DNA of 64,000 nt from Larkinella sp. C7 (GCF_006149005.1 NZ_VBSL01000015.1:1-64000); one strand, 5' to 3'. Counted from the first letter of the stretch, positions 17,790 to 27,483 are shown. The notes: generated by a model not told the origin, from the sequence alone. Numbers and translations: made by a program.

Positions 17790-18916
17790 GATTTAATTGA
17801 CTGCTTTTCGAGAGACATTGTTTTTTGAATTGCATCCGGCGGGTTGTTCAGCCGTTCTTTCTTTATCTGAACGACCACTTCTTTACGCGGTTTGTTTTCA
17901 ACAATCAAACGGGCATCGTTGCCGTACAACAGTTTCAGCTTGTCCTGAATACTTTGTAGTCCGTAGCCAGCCACAAGTTCTTCCGGAAAAACCGGGCCGT
18001 TGTCGTGAATCCGGCAACTGAGCCAACCGTCATCTTCCGTAATCCGCAGAATAATGGCACCCGGCCCAGCCACTTTCGAAATACCGTGTTTGATGGCATT
18101 CTCGACGAGCGGTTGCAGCAGAAACTGCGGAATCTGAACCTCGTTCAAAGCCGGATTGAGCAGATCGATGCGGTAAGTCAGCCGGTCGCCGAAGCGCACC
18201 TGCTCCACGTCCAGATACGTCCGAACCATCTCCAGCTCGTCGGCAATGGGGTTGAAATACCGGTTTTTCATGCCGGTCGTATACCGAAACAGTTTCGACA
18301 GCAGCACCACCATGCGTTCGGCCCGGTCGGGTTCGTCGTGAACGAGACTGGCGATGGAATTCAGGGCGTTATACAGAAAATGCGGATTGATTTTGGCTTG
18401 CAGGGCTTCCAGTTCGGCCCGGGTTTTCAATTGTTCCAGGTGCAGCAACTGGTATTCCTGTTCGGTAATTTTGCGTGTCACGTTGCGGGCCTGGCTCTGG
18501 AAATAATACAACAGATTTCCCACAATGGGCGACGGTAACACGTAAAAAATGCTGACCCAACCCGGAATACCGGAAGCATTTTCAACCGAATTGCCCAGAA
18601 GTGCATACAGGATAATACTTTCGATCATCGACACCACCACAATCGTGGCCGTCAGCAGCACATGCCGAACCCATGCTTTCTGAATTCGGTCTTCGATCCG
18701 CAGAAATCCCTGACTAATCACCACGACTAACAAGGCATCACACAAATTATTCGCCACCACAAACAGCGTCGGCGCATTTTCGTCCGGTCTATCAGCTGCT
18801 AGCTGGGTTGTAAAGTAAACGATGGCACTCATGCCATAGACACCCATCACGCAGACCAGTAAAGCCAGTATAATGCCCGTCGGGCTGCGCTGCGATAGCT
18901 GACGAATGATGCTCAT
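17786..18916 (-). CDS. LytS-type sensor histidine kinase
   Basis: 376-residue membrane kinase. Four predicted transmembrane helices lie at about 13-36, 51-69, 85-107 and 120-139. The coiled linker (EQLKTRAELEALQAKI) leads to the His_kinase motif NPHFLYNALNSIASL with phospho-His179, the N-box VENAIKHGIS and G-box IHDNGP. It has no large extracellular sensor, so the signal is probably membrane-borne or comes through a partner. It overlaps the LytTR regulator by four bases and follows the small secreted-protein gene by 29 bases. Confidence 0.92.
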   Translation of the reverse strand: MSIIRQLSQRSPTGIILALLVCVMGVYGMSAIVYFTTQLAADRPDENAPTLFVVANNLCDALLVVVISQGFLRIEDRIQKAWVRHVLLTATIVVVSMIESIILYALLGNSVENASGIPGWVSIFYVLPSPIVGNLLYYFQSQARNVTRKITEQEYQLLHLEQLKTRAELEALQAKINPHFLYNALNSIASLVHDEPDRAERMVVLLSKLFRYTTGMKNRYFNPIADELEMVRTYLDVEQVRFGDRLTYRIDLLNPALNEVQIPQFLLQPLVENAIKHGISKVAGPGAIILRITEDDGWLSCRIHDNGPVFPEELVAGYGLQSIQDKLKLLYGNDARLIVENKPRKEVVVQIKKERLNNPPDAIQKTMSLEKQSIKS

Positions 18917-18945
18917 GTAACCTGAAGAAAAGATGGCTCGTTTTT

Positions 18946-19590
18946 TTACTTACCACACTGGCTCAGCAAATACTGATTCGTTTCCACGCCCCAACTGGGG
19001 TGAATGGTCGATGCCGGTTTGAAAGTAGCGAATTTTTCGGCGGCTTGTTTCAACAACGGGCAAGCCACGGTTTTTCCCCCGCCGTATTGCTCGGGGGTGT
19101 AAAAAAGCGATTGGCCCTGGAGCGCGTAAATACGCGGATTCTCGGCATTTTTTGCTTTGGCTTTGCCGAGAGCTGCTTCAAATTCCGGCACGTATTGCTG
19201 CCAGCGGTTTTCCGGGTCCACGGCCAGCCGGGCAGTGGCCAGTTGAGCCGCCAACACCATCGTTTCGTCGTTATCCGGCTGTTTTTGCGCGACGTTCTGG
19301 TAAAACGCAGCAGCCTTGTCGAGCAGCGCATCTTTTTTAGCGGCATCCGTTTCCTTGAACGAAAGCAGCACGTAGGTGTAAGCCGCCCAATAAGCTGGTA
19401 GCCATTCTGCGGTTTCGGCATTGGCGATGCGCTCGAACTGCCCGGCAGCTTGCTGCAATTCCGGCGTGGGCGTCATGAATTTCACAGTAGCAATCGCGCC
19501 TTCCATCGCTTTCGTGTACTTCTCGTTTTGTGCGTGAACATTGGCCCCAATTACCAGGGCGAGGGTCAGAAAAAGAACGGTTTTTTTCAT
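18946..19590 (-). CDS. Secreted TPR-like protein
   Basis: 214-residue periplasmic protein with signal peptide 1-20 (ending NVHAQ). The mature part is alpha-helical, with repeated Ala-rich helices (WLPAYWAAYTYVLL, AAFYQNVAQKQPDND, MVLAAQLATARLA), consistent with TPR-like packing though the repeats are irregular. Near the C-terminus are two Cys residues, including the penultimate Cys-Gly-Lys. It sits between the receptor and the kinase of what appears to be one operon, so it could carry a signal between the outer membrane and the sensor. No named family is recognised. Confidence 0.75.
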   Translation of the reverse strand: MKKTVLFLTLALVIGANVHAQNEKYTKAMEGAIATVKFMTPTPELQQAAGQFERIANAETAEWLPAYWAAYTYVLLSFKETDAAKKDALLDKAAAFYQNVAQKQPDNDETMVLAAQLATARLAVDPENRWQQYVPEFEAALGKAKAKNAENPRIYALQGQSLFYTPEQYGGGKTVACPLLKQAAEKFATFKPASTIHPSWGVETNQYLLSQCGK

Positions 19591-19660
19591 GGTTTTAGCT
19601 GGTTAGAAATGGTTGAGAGAGATGATTTTGAGGGTTGAATGGTTAAAGTCTTCGGGCACC

Positions 19661-21826
19661 TTATGGATTACTAATCAATTCAGGATCAATCGGTTTCCGG
19701 GTCAGGCTCAACACGGCTCCGACGAAGAAAAACCGGTAAAACGGCGGCACGACCGCAAACTTCTGACTGCCGTCGGGCGTGTACCGGTAGCCATAGTTGT
19801 TTTTCGTTCCGAGCACATTTTCCACCGATGCGTAAAGGACCAGAAATTTTCGCGGCAGAATTCGGATGTAACTCATGTTCAGGCCCAGACTGCTGTAGGG
19901 ACGGGTTTTGTCGCCCAGAAACTGATCGCTGCCGGGATTGTAATAAGACCGACCACTGGCGAGCGAATACGTGGCCCCGGTATTGATGCCCAGCGCCGGG
20001 ATATATTTCTTGAAAACGAGGTTCAGCGTGTGCGTGGCCGCGAAGGTTGGCATGGCTTCAACCGGATAATTCCGGAACAGGCGTTTGGTATCCAGAAACG
20101 AATACGAAACCCAGTAATCGACGTTTTTCATCGACTGCTTGTCGCGCCAGAACACGTCAAAACCCTGCGCGTAGCCGAAACCGCTGTTGCTGGTTCGGCT
20201 GGTTGGAAACCGGTACGTGTTCGGATCATAAAAACCGTTGGTGTTTTCCCGCACCAGATGCCGGTAATCTTTGTAGAAGGTTTCGACCCGGAACGTCCGG
20301 TTATCCCGAATGCGTTGGTAGTTCAGAATCAGGTGATTGGCCTGCTCGAACCGCAGCGTCGGGTTGGTCAGCAGGTAGGTCTGGTCGGGCGTTTGGTAAA
20401 ACTGACCGGCGGCCAGCGAGACCTGTCCGTAGGAATCGGTTTTATAGGCCATCGACAACCGAGGAGCGATATTTGCCCGGTCAATGACCGACGTCCGCTC
20501 CCCGCGCAAACCCGCCCGAACGGCCAGTTTTCGAGTAAAAAAAACTTCAGTTTCGACAAAAACCGCTGAATACCAGTCCGTCAGCGAACCACCCCAGATT
20601 CCGTAGCGGTTTTGGTAGGTATACCGATGCAGTTCGGCCCCGGCCAGCAGCGAAACCTTGTCGCTCAGCGAGCGCGTCAACACCACCCGCCCCTGCATCC
20701 GCTGTTCCTGCGTCCGGGCCTGAACAGTATCGATGCCCAACCGGTCGCGGTTGTAGTTGTAGCTCAGGCCCGATTGCAGACCCCAGCGCCCTTCGTCCCA
20801 GGTCGTTTGGAAGGTCGTCATCGAAAGCGCGTTGTGGTTCCGAACTGTGAAGGGCGACGCCCGGAAATCGCCGGTAAAATTCCGGAATGAGAGGGACTGG
20901 TAGCTGGCCGACACATCGGTGTAGTGTTTCAGCAACCCGCGTTTGCCGATGGGCTGCGTCAGGATGATCGACGTGCCGCCCGATTCGGGTGCGTGAATCC
21001 AGTTAATGTTCTGTTTCAGGACGTTGAACAGGGGATTCAGGTTGGTATAATTCACCGAAAACGTCATCCGCTCTTTTTTGAAAGCCGACAGACTGATGCC
21101 GGCCGCATTGAACCCCACGCTGATGCCGTCGTTGTCCTCGGCCCGGTCTTTGGTGTTCAGCGACAACACCGACGAAAGCGCCTGACCGTACTGGGCCGAA
21201 TAACCGCCCGTACTGAACGCTGTTCCTTTGAACAGAAAAGGCGAAAACCGGCTCCGCTGCGACACATCCGGTCCGCCACTCGTAAACGGATTCTGAACCA
21301 CCAGACCGTCGATGATGGTGCGGGTTTCGGAAGCCGACCCACCCCGGACAAACAACCCGGTTTGGTCGCCGACGCGTTGCGCACCGGGCAGCAACTGCAT
21401 CACCGCCGGAATGTCGGCTCCCCCGCTGGCGGTCGTCACAATGTCGAGCGGTTTCAAAACCGTCTGGCGTTTTTCGTCGCTGGCTTCAAAGGCACCCGCC
21501 GTAATGACGACGGTATTGAGCATCGTGGCGGTTTCCTGCAATTTCGCGGTGAAGAGAATCACGGATTGAGTCAGCCGGAGTTTTTGCTGAAGCGGTTCGT
21601 AGCCGACAAAACTCACCGCGATGGTGGCCGTGTCTGGCTGGCTGGTCTGGAAGCTGAACGCGCCGGTGGTATCGGTATTAGCGCCATCGTAGGAACCGGC
21701 GATGAAGACGTTGGCCCCGGCTAATCCATTCCCTCTGCGGTCGGTTATTTTACCGGTGATCGTCGTTTGCGCCCAGACGAACGATGAAAAAAATAGGGCG
21801 CAACAGCAAAGTAATGGTTGTTTCAT
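19661..21826 (-). CDS. TonB-dependent receptor (CarboxypepD_reg-like)
   Basis: 721-residue outer-membrane receptor. Signal peptide 1-19, a carboxypeptidase-regulatory-like domain at about 21-100 (ITGKITDRRGNGLAGANVFI, SFVGYEP), a plug at about 115-215 (LLPGAQRVGDQTGLFVRGGS, GGYSAQYGQALSSVLSL) and a barrel to the end. It is shorter than SusC proteins and has no SusD neighbour. The barrel pattern resembles receptors for metal complexes or small ligands, but the substrate is unknown. Downstream on the same strand come the TPR-like protein, a LytS kinase and a LytTR regulator, suggesting ligand import linked to signalling. Confidence 0.92.
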   Translation of the reverse strand: MKQPLLCCCALFFSSFVWAQTTITGKITDRRGNGLAGANVFIAGSYDGANTDTTGAFSFQTSQPDTATIAVSFVGYEPLQQKLRLTQSVILFTAKLQETATMLNTVVITAGAFEASDEKRQTVLKPLDIVTTASGGADIPAVMQLLPGAQRVGDQTGLFVRGGSASETRTIIDGLVVQNPFTSGGPDVSQRSRFSPFLFKGTAFSTGGYSAQYGQALSSVLSLNTKDRAEDNDGISVGFNAAGISLSAFKKERMTFSVNYTNLNPLFNVLKQNINWIHAPESGGTSIILTQPIGKRGLLKHYTDVSASYQSLSFRNFTGDFRASPFTVRNHNALSMTTFQTTWDEGRWGLQSGLSYNYNRDRLGIDTVQARTQEQRMQGRVVLTRSLSDKVSLLAGAELHRYTYQNRYGIWGGSLTDWYSAVFVETEVFFTRKLAVRAGLRGERTSVIDRANIAPRLSMAYKTDSYGQVSLAAGQFYQTPDQTYLLTNPTLRFEQANHLILNYQRIRDNRTFRVETFYKDYRHLVRENTNGFYDPNTYRFPTSRTSNSGFGYAQGFDVFWRDKQSMKNVDYWVSYSFLDTKRLFRNYPVEAMPTFAATHTLNLVFKKYIPALGINTGATYSLASGRSYYNPGSDQFLGDKTRPYSSLGLNMSYIRILPRKFLVLYASVENVLGTKNNYGYRYTPDGSQKFAVVPPFYRFFFVGAVLSLTRKPIDPELISNP

Positions 21827-21850
21827 GGCGGATCACTTCGAGTACGGTTT

Positions 21851-21858
21851 CAAAGCTA
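21851..21858 (-). promoter_or_regulatory. -7 element TAGCTTTG upstream of receptor gene
   Basis: A perfect TAnnTTTG -7 box on the minus strand, 25 bases before the ATG of the receptor gene. No TTG is seen at the expected -33 spacing, so the promoter call is moderate. Confidence 0.4.
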
Positions 21859-22129
21859 GGAGCCAACTCATGAGAGACGAAGCGGTTTCCGACGAAGAAC
21901 TATTTTGGAGGAATAAACCGGGGGAAATGGCCGATGATTGAGCCCGTGAATCCTATTTTGTAAAAAAATTTAAGAAGTAAGCCGCATTTCTGGCCTTTCC
22001 GCCATATATTATTTCAAATTTCTAAAATTACCCCAAAAATAATTTCAGCAAAAAGAGTATTGACTACCGGTTACTGCATCTTTAGCTCAAATCTGCCATA
22101 TTATACGGTTTTCAGTTTGCGGTATTGGG

Positions 22130-22161
22130 TTTATGGTGGCTGGCGCGTTAGCCACTGTAAA
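22130..22161. repeat. Dispersed palindrome, copy C (degenerate)
   Basis: Arms TTTATGGTGGCT (22130-22141) and AGCCACTGTAAA (22150-22161) pair at 10 of 12 positions around an eight-base loop. The left side, with its flank CGGTATTGGG, matches the arms of the copies at 35693 and 47997. Confidence 0.6.
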
Positions 22162-22258
22162 TAGACCAACAACCCTAAAAAATTACCAACCTAACGATCC
22201 TGTGGACAAAAAATACGGAAGCCTATGAAGAAATTTCATTGCTGACTATTTAATAAAG

Positions 22259-22282
22259 CCGATAATGTGACACCATTATCGG
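22259..22282. promoter_or_regulatory. Perfect hairpin just upstream of SusC promoter
   Basis: CCGATAATG (22259-22267) and CATTATCGG (22274-22282) are exact reverse complements with a TGACAC loop. It lies five bases before the candidate -33 element. It could be an operator for the SusC/SusD pair or the end of an untranslated RNA; no T-run follows. Confidence 0.45.
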
Positions 22283-22286
22283 TCTG

Positions 22287-22316
22287 TTGATCCCCTTCGC
22301 TTTTAAGTTCATTTTG
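22287..22316 (+). promoter_or_regulatory. Candidate promoter for the SusC/SusD pair
   Basis: TTG at 22287-22289, 19-base spacer, then TCATTTTG at 22309-22316, one mismatch from the Bacteroidota -7 consensus TAnnTTTG. It would give a leader of about 55-60 bases before the ATG at 22380. Confidence 0.45.
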
Positions 22317-22379
22317 CTACATCCCCAGCGGATGGATCGGGAATCAGTGTGCCGAATTTTAACCGACAAGACCAACATT

Positions 22380-25300
22380 ATGTCAAGACTCTTACATGTT
22401 CATCCTGTTTTACAGACGATTATGCGCGTTGCTCTGTATCAATCCCTACTGTCTCTATTCATTATTTTAACTCCGCTGGCGCACGCCCATGACGTGCGGG
22501 GTCAGAAAGTGCTGGAACAAAAAGTAACGCTGCTGCTAACCAATGTCGATGTCGAGAAGGCGCTGGAGAAAATTGAGAAGATGACGAAAGTCAAATTCAT
22601 GTACAATCCCCAGGTTTTCAGCAACCAGAAATACACCTTCCGGTTCCAGGACGAAGCGCTTTCGGAAGTGCTGGAAAAAATACTGACCCCGCACAAGGTG
22701 GTTTACGAAGTCGTGCAGGACAAAATTATCCTGAAACGCGCTCCGGGTCCGGTCGAAGTCGCACCAGCTAGTGTCAAAGAAGCGCCCAAACGCAATGTGA
22801 CGGGGAAGGTATCGGACGAAAACGGCGTCGGACTCCCCGGCGTCAGCGTTCTGGTGAAAGGCACCCAGCGGGGAACTTCTTCCGACGCCGAAGGGCAATA
22901 CAAACTGGAGATTCCGGATGCGGAAGTCCAGACTGCCGTCCTGATTTTCAGCTTCGTAGGGTATACTTCAAAAGAAGTAACGGTGGGCAACCAGACAACG
23001 CTTTCGGTGCAATTGTCCCCGGAAGCCAAGTCGCTGAACGAGGTGGTTGTAACGGCTCTCGGGATTGCGCGGGAGAAAAAAGCGCTGGCCTATTCCGTTT
23101 CGGAGGTGAAAGGCAGTGAATTTACGCAGGCCCGCGAAAACAACGTCGCCAACGCCCTGACCGGTAAAATTGCCGGCGTAAACGCAACCGGTATGGCCAC
23201 CGGCCCCGGTGGTTCGAGCCGCATCATCATCCGCGGGAACGGTTCGCTGAACGGCAACAACCAGCCTTTGTATGTGATCAACGGGATGCCGATGGACAAC
23301 AGCATCCCGGGTGGTGGCACGGCTTCGGACGGCAACGGGATGAACGTTGACCGGGGTGACGGCATTGGCGGGATCAACCCCGACGACATCGAATCCATCA
23401 GCGTGTTGAAAGGCGGCCCCGCAGCGGCTCTGTACGGCGCCCGGGCTTCCAACGGGGTAATTTTGATCACGACCAAAAAAGGACGCGGTCAGAAGGGAAT
23501 CGGGGTGGAAATCAACAGCAACACGACGTTTGAAGACATCGCCGTGATTCCGAACTGGCAGTATGAATTCGGTCAGGGTCTGGACGGCAAAAAACCGACC
23601 ACGCTGACCGAAGCCAAAAGTACGGGACGCCTGTCGTACGGCGCACGGATGGATGGCCAGCCCACCATCCAGGTCGACGGCCAGTTGCACCCGTATTCGC
23701 CCCAGAAAGACAACCTAAAAAACTTCTACCGCACCGGAAGCAACTACATCAACTCGGTAGCTTTCACGGGCGGCAACGAATCGGTCAATTTCCGCCTGGG
23801 CCTGAACAACACCAGTTCCAACAGCATTGTGCCGAACTCGTCGTTCACCCGCCGAATCGCCAATTTGAACCTGAACGCCTTTCTGGGCAAAAAACTGAGC
23901 ATCGAAACCGTGTTCCAGTATAACCTCGAAGAAGGCAAAAACCGCCCCAAAGTGGGGTATGCCGACATGAACCCGCACTGGGCGACGTATCTGGTGGCCA
24001 ACGTGGTCGATATTCGCAGCCTTTCGCCGGGGTATGACCCTTTGACGGGCAAAGAAGTGGAATGGAACCCGGTCCCGGCCGCCCCGAACCCTTATTTTGT
24101 GGTCAACAAGTTCAAAAATGACGACACCAAAAACCGGTTCTTGAGTCAGGGAAGCATTCGTTACGACATTCTGGACAACCTGTATCTGAAAGGCAGCGTG
24201 AGCCAGGATTATTACAGCTTCTCGTCGGAATACGTACAGCCGACCAACAACGCCTACCAGCCGCTGGGAACGTATGAAGCCCGGAAAACGACATCGTCGG
24301 AAACCAACGGCATGTTGACGCTGAACTATAACACCACGTTTTTCAAGGAACTGAGTTTCACGGCGATGTTGGGAGCCAATTCGCAACGTGCCATTTATGA
24401 CCAGACGGTGATTGCGGGCAGCGAGTTTACGGTGCCTTATTTCTACAGCTACACCAACCTGGCCGCATCGACGACCACGCCGACGTATCTGAAAAGTGCG
24501 ATCAATTCCGTGTTTGGTTCAGTCGATTTTGGCTACAAAGGGCTGGCGTACCTGACGGTTTCCGGTCGGCAGGACTGGTTCTCGGTGCTGAACCCGAAGA
24601 GCAACAGCATTTTCTACCCGTCGATCGGTGGCTCGCTGATTCTGTCGGATGCGTTCCGCTTGCCGAAAGCCATCAGTTTTGCCAAACTGCGGGCTTCGTG
24701 GGCGCAGGTGGGCGGTGCCACGGTGAATGCCTACCAGATTTATCAGTATTATTCGATGCAGCAGGGTGGTCACAACGGTCGTCCGGTGCAGGTGTTGTCA
24801 TCGTCGCAGGTGCCCAACCCGGATCTGAAACCGCTGACTTCGACCACCTACGAAGGCGGTCTTGAAGCCAAATTCCTGAACAACCGTCTGGGCATCGACC
24901 TGACGTTCTATAACCGGAAAACCACGGACGACATCGTAACGTCCAACATTGCCCTGTCGTCGGGTTACACCTCGGCCCTGCTGAACGTGGGTGAACTGAG
25001 TAACAAAGGCGTTGAGCTGCTGCTGACCGGCACACCCATTAGCCAGGGTGCCTTTGGCTGGGATGTTAGCTACAACATGGCCTACAACAAAAGCAAAATC
25101 GAGCGGCTGGCCCAAGGATTGACCGGCATCGACGTCGGCAGCGGTGTGGGTGGTGGTCTGGTGCGGAACGTCCTGAACCGGCCGTATGGAACCGTTTGGG
25201 GATACCGCAAGAAAACCGACGCCAACGGCAATGTGGTTTTCAACACCGCCAGCGGTTATGCCGTTCGGGGCGACTTGCAGGAAATCGGGCAGGGCACTCC

Positions 25301-25826
25301 TCCGCTCACGATGGGAATTACCAACAATTTCCGGTATAAAAACTTCTCGCTCAACTTCCTGATCGACGGCAAATTCGGCAGCATCGTGTATTCGAACCTG
25401 TACCAGTATGCCTACCGGTTTGGTCTGCCGCAGGAAACGCTGCCGGGTCGTGAAACCGGCGTAACCGTAACCGGTGTAACCCCCGAAGGCAATCCGTTTA
25501 CCAAAACCTGGAAAAAAGAAGAGGTGGACACCTACTACGACAACGACAAGAATTACACCGCCATGTTCATGTTCAACAACGACTTTGTGAAGCTTCGTCA
25601 GGTGGTTTTAAGCTACAACCTGCCCGTCAGCAAGTTGTCGTTCCTGAAACTGCAATCGGCTTCGATTTCCCTCGTAGCGCGGAATCTGGCCATTCTGTAC
25701 AAGGACAAAAAGAACCAGTATTTCGATCCTGAATCGGGCTATACGAGCACCAACGCCCAGGGTCTGGAAGCCTTTGGGGTACCCAGAACCCGCAGTCTTG
25801 GTGTGAATTTAATGGTGAAATTCTAA
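22380..25826 (+). CDS. SusC/RagA-family TonB-linked receptor with STN domain
   Basis: 1148-residue SusC-type outer-membrane transporter. A signal segment (about 15-40) is followed by a secretin/TonB short N-terminal (STN) domain at about 48-115 (LLLTNVDVEKALEKIEKMTK). A carboxypeptidase-like domain spans about 135-215 (VTGKVSDENGVGLPGVSVLV, SFVGYTSKEV), then the plug with GKIAGVNATG and SVLKGGPAAALYGARASNGV, then the barrel ending VNLMVKF. The STN domain often couples SusC proteins to an ECF sigma/anti-sigma pair, but no such pair is adjacent. ATG at 22380 is used; ATG at 22422 is also possible. SusD follows 16 bases later. Confidence 0.95.
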   Translation: MSRLLHVHPVLQTIMRVALYQSLLSLFIILTPLAHAHDVRGQKVLEQKVTLLLTNVDVEKALEKIEKMTKVKFMYNPQVFSNQKYTFRFQDEALSEVLEKILTPHKVVYEVVQDKIILKRAPGPVEVAPASVKEAPKRNVTGKVSDENGVGLPGVSVLVKGTQRGTSSDAEGQYKLEIPDAEVQTAVLIFSFVGYTSKEVTVGNQTTLSVQLSPEAKSLNEVVVTALGIAREKKALAYSVSEVKGSEFTQARENNVANALTGKIAGVNATGMATGPGGSSRIIIRGNGSLNGNNQPLYVINGMPMDNSIPGGGTASDGNGMNVDRGDGIGGINPDDIESISVLKGGPAAALYGARASNGVILITTKKGRGQKGIGVEINSNTTFEDIAVIPNWQYEFGQGLDGKKPTTLTEAKSTGRLSYGARMDGQPTIQVDGQLHPYSPQKDNLKNFYRTGSNYINSVAFTGGNESVNFRLGLNNTSSNSIVPNSSFTRRIANLNLNAFLGKKLSIETVFQYNLEEGKNRPKVGYADMNPHWATYLVANVVDIRSLSPGYDPLTGKEVEWNPVPAAPNPYFVVNKFKNDDTKNRFLSQGSIRYDILDNLYLKGSVSQDYYSFSSEYVQPTNNAYQPLGTYEARKTTSSETNGMLTLNYNTTFFKELSFTAMLGANSQRAIYDQTVIAGSEFTVPYFYSYTNLAASTTTPTYLKSAINSVFGSVDFGYKGLAYLTVSGRQDWFSVLNPKSNSIFYPSIGGSLILSDAFRLPKAISFAKLRASWAQVGGATVNAYQIYQYYSMQQGGHNGRPVQVLSSSQVPNPDLKPLTSTTYEGGLEAKFLNNRLGIDLTFYNRKTTDDIVTSNIALSSGYTSALLNVGELSNKGVELLLTGTPISQGAFGWDVSYNMAYNKSKIERLAQGLTGIDVGSGVGGGLVRNVLNRPYGTVWGYRKKTDANGNVVFNTASGYAVRGDLQEIGQGTPPLTMGITNNFRYKNFSLNFLIDGKFGSIVYSNLYQYAYRFGLPQETLPGRETGVTVTGVTPEGNPFTKTWKKEEVDTYYDNDKNYTAMFMFNNDFVKLRQVVLSYNLPVSKLSFLKLQSASISLVARNLAILYKDKKNQYFDPESGYTSTNAQGLEAFGVPRTRSLGVNLMVKF

Positions 25827-25842
25827 TTAAAACTATCTCACG

Positions 25843-27405
25843 ATGAAGCGTCTGATCCAAAAAATACTGTGTGCGGCCCCGTTGTTCCTCCTGTTGTCTT
25901 CCTGCGACAAGGGTTTTGAGGAAATGAACGTGGACCCCAATAAATATTCCGAAGTCATTCCCGAATACATGTTCACCCGCGCCTTGCTGGACGGCGTAAG
26001 CACCAACTTTACGGGGGCGGCTTACCTGACCATCGGACAGTCGATGCAGCACTTTGCTACTTACAAGGAGGTACCAGCGGCCGGTGACAAATACTTTAAC
26101 TTCGGATATTCGACCGGCAACTGGAATGCCTACGCCGGAACCGGTGCCGGGCAGGGAGCGGTCGTTTCCATCCGCCAGGTGATCGATGCGGTTTCGACCA
26201 ATCCAGCCAGTGTAAATAAACTCTCGGCAGCCCGCATCTGGAAAGCGTACGTGTTCCACCGGCTAACGGATTTGTACGGCGACATTCCGTATTTCGACGC
26301 CGGGAAAGCGCTTTCTGACAAAAATTACGGCCCCAAATACGACACCCAGCAGGCTATTTACGCGGATCTGCTGAAAGAACTGGAACAGTCGATTGCAGCT
26401 TTCGATGCAACCAAAGCGACTTTCGGCTCAGCCGACCTGATGTTTGGGGGCGACGTGGTGAAATGGAAAAAATTCGCCTACTCGCTGATGCTGCGGCTGG
26501 GCATGCGCCTGACCGAAGTGGATGCGGCCACGGCCAAAACCTGGGTGGAAAAAGCCATCGCCGGGGGCGTGATTCTGGAGGATGCCGACCGGGCCGTCAT
26601 TGCCTACGTGGACGGTTCGCAAACCGCCAGCCGGAATTTCATCGCCAACGGTTTGCTCAGTACAGACTACATCACGCCCGGTGGCGACAACGTGGAAGGC
26701 GGCAAATTTGCCAAAACGCTGATCGATTATTTGAAAAACACCAAAGATCCGCGTCTGAACGTGATTTCCATTGTCTGGACGTCCGCCGATGGCAAAACGT
26801 TTACGGCCGACACCACAACGGCTTTGCAAAGCGGAATGCCCAACGCGGCTTTCAACAACCTGCCGGCCAACTTCAACTCGTTTTCTGAACCGAATCCGAA
26901 TACGCTGCTGAAATACAGTGCGCCCCTGATCGTGTTTGGGAATGCCGAAACGAACCTGTTGCTGGCAGAAGCTTCCGTACGCGGCTGGGCCAGCGGAACA
27001 ACGGCGGCAACGGCGTATGCCAATGCCGTCAGAGCCGGGATGCGGCAATGGTCGCTGTTCGGAACCGGTGGGGTGATTTCCGAGGCCAAGATCAACGCGT
27101 ATCTGGCCCTCAATCCGTATAAAACCGGCGGAACCGTAGCGCAGCAAATGGAACAGATCCAGACCCAAAAGTGGGTATCGCTTTTCCTGGAAGACGAATA
27201 CGAGATTTTTGCCAACTGGCGCCGGACCGGCTATCCGGTGCTGACGCCGACCAATTATCCGGGCAACCTGACGGGCGGAAAAATCCCAACCCGCTTCGTG
27301 GTTCCCGATTCAGAAGAAACGTACAACAAAACCAATTTCATCGAAGCACGAACACGGCAGGGCGGCACCAACACGCTTTCCAGCGTTGTCTGGTGGGATA
27401 AATAG
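25843..27405 (+). CDS. SusD/RagB-family lipoprotein
   Basis: 520-residue surface lipoprotein of the SusD-like type 2 group, partner lid of the preceding SusC. Signal peptide with lipobox LLSSC (Cys22); mature start CDKGFEEMNVDPNKYSEV is typical. TPR-like helices occupy the N-terminal half (ARIWKAYVFHRLTDLYGDIPYFDAGKA spans one), and the C-terminal part carries QMEQIQTQKWVSLFLEDEYE and a terminal W-W-D-K. It binds the ligand for the SusC channel; glycans are usual but peptides are also known for this subgroup. No enzymes accompany the pair, so the substrate stays open. Confidence 0.93.
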   Translation: MKRLIQKILCAAPLFLLLSSCDKGFEEMNVDPNKYSEVIPEYMFTRALLDGVSTNFTGAAYLTIGQSMQHFATYKEVPAAGDKYFNFGYSTGNWNAYAGTGAGQGAVVSIRQVIDAVSTNPASVNKLSAARIWKAYVFHRLTDLYGDIPYFDAGKALSDKNYGPKYDTQQAIYADLLKELEQSIAAFDATKATFGSADLMFGGDVVKWKKFAYSLMLRLGMRLTEVDAATAKTWVEKAIAGGVILEDADRAVIAYVDGSQTASRNFIANGLLSTDYITPGGDNVEGGKFAKTLIDYLKNTKDPRLNVISIVWTSADGKTFTADTTTALQSGMPNAAFNNLPANFNSFSEPNPNTLLKYSAPLIVFGNAETNLLLAEASVRGWASGTTAATAYANAVRAGMRQWSLFGTGGVISEAKINAYLALNPYKTGGTVAQQMEQIQTQKWVSLFLEDEYEIFANWRRTGYPVLTPTNYPGNLTGGKIPTRFVVPDSEETYNKTNFIEARTRQGGTNTLSSVVWWDK

Positions 27406-27448
27406 GCAACGATAGATCGTTTTCGAGTACCGATTAAATTGACAAACA

Positions 27449-27483
27449 AAATAGCACCGGGATCTTCCTGGTGCTATTTTTTT
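27449..27483 (+). terminator. Terminator after SusC/SusD pair
   Basis: A 13-base arm (27450-27462) and its partner (27466-27478) with one G-U-type mismatch flank a three-base loop and run into seven T. The stop codon of the converging minus-strand gene (27474-27476) falls inside the right arm, so the hairpin probably serves both directions. Confidence 0.82.

Larger units (their letters stand above)
21859..22379. other. Intergenic region between divergent receptor and SusC genes
   Basis: About 520 bases without a convincing gene, separating divergent transcription units. It contains a degenerate copy of the dispersed palindrome (22130-22161), a perfect nine-base-arm hairpin (22259-22282) and a candidate promoter for the SusC gene (22287-22316). 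The middle part (21950-22110) is AT-rich with nothing recognised. Confidence 0.6.

Noticed and set aside
21702-21941. Possible small plus-strand gene upstream of the SusC gene
   Set aside because: It mostly overlaps the start of the minus-strand receptor gene, has no recognisable features, and runs across the receptor's -7 box.
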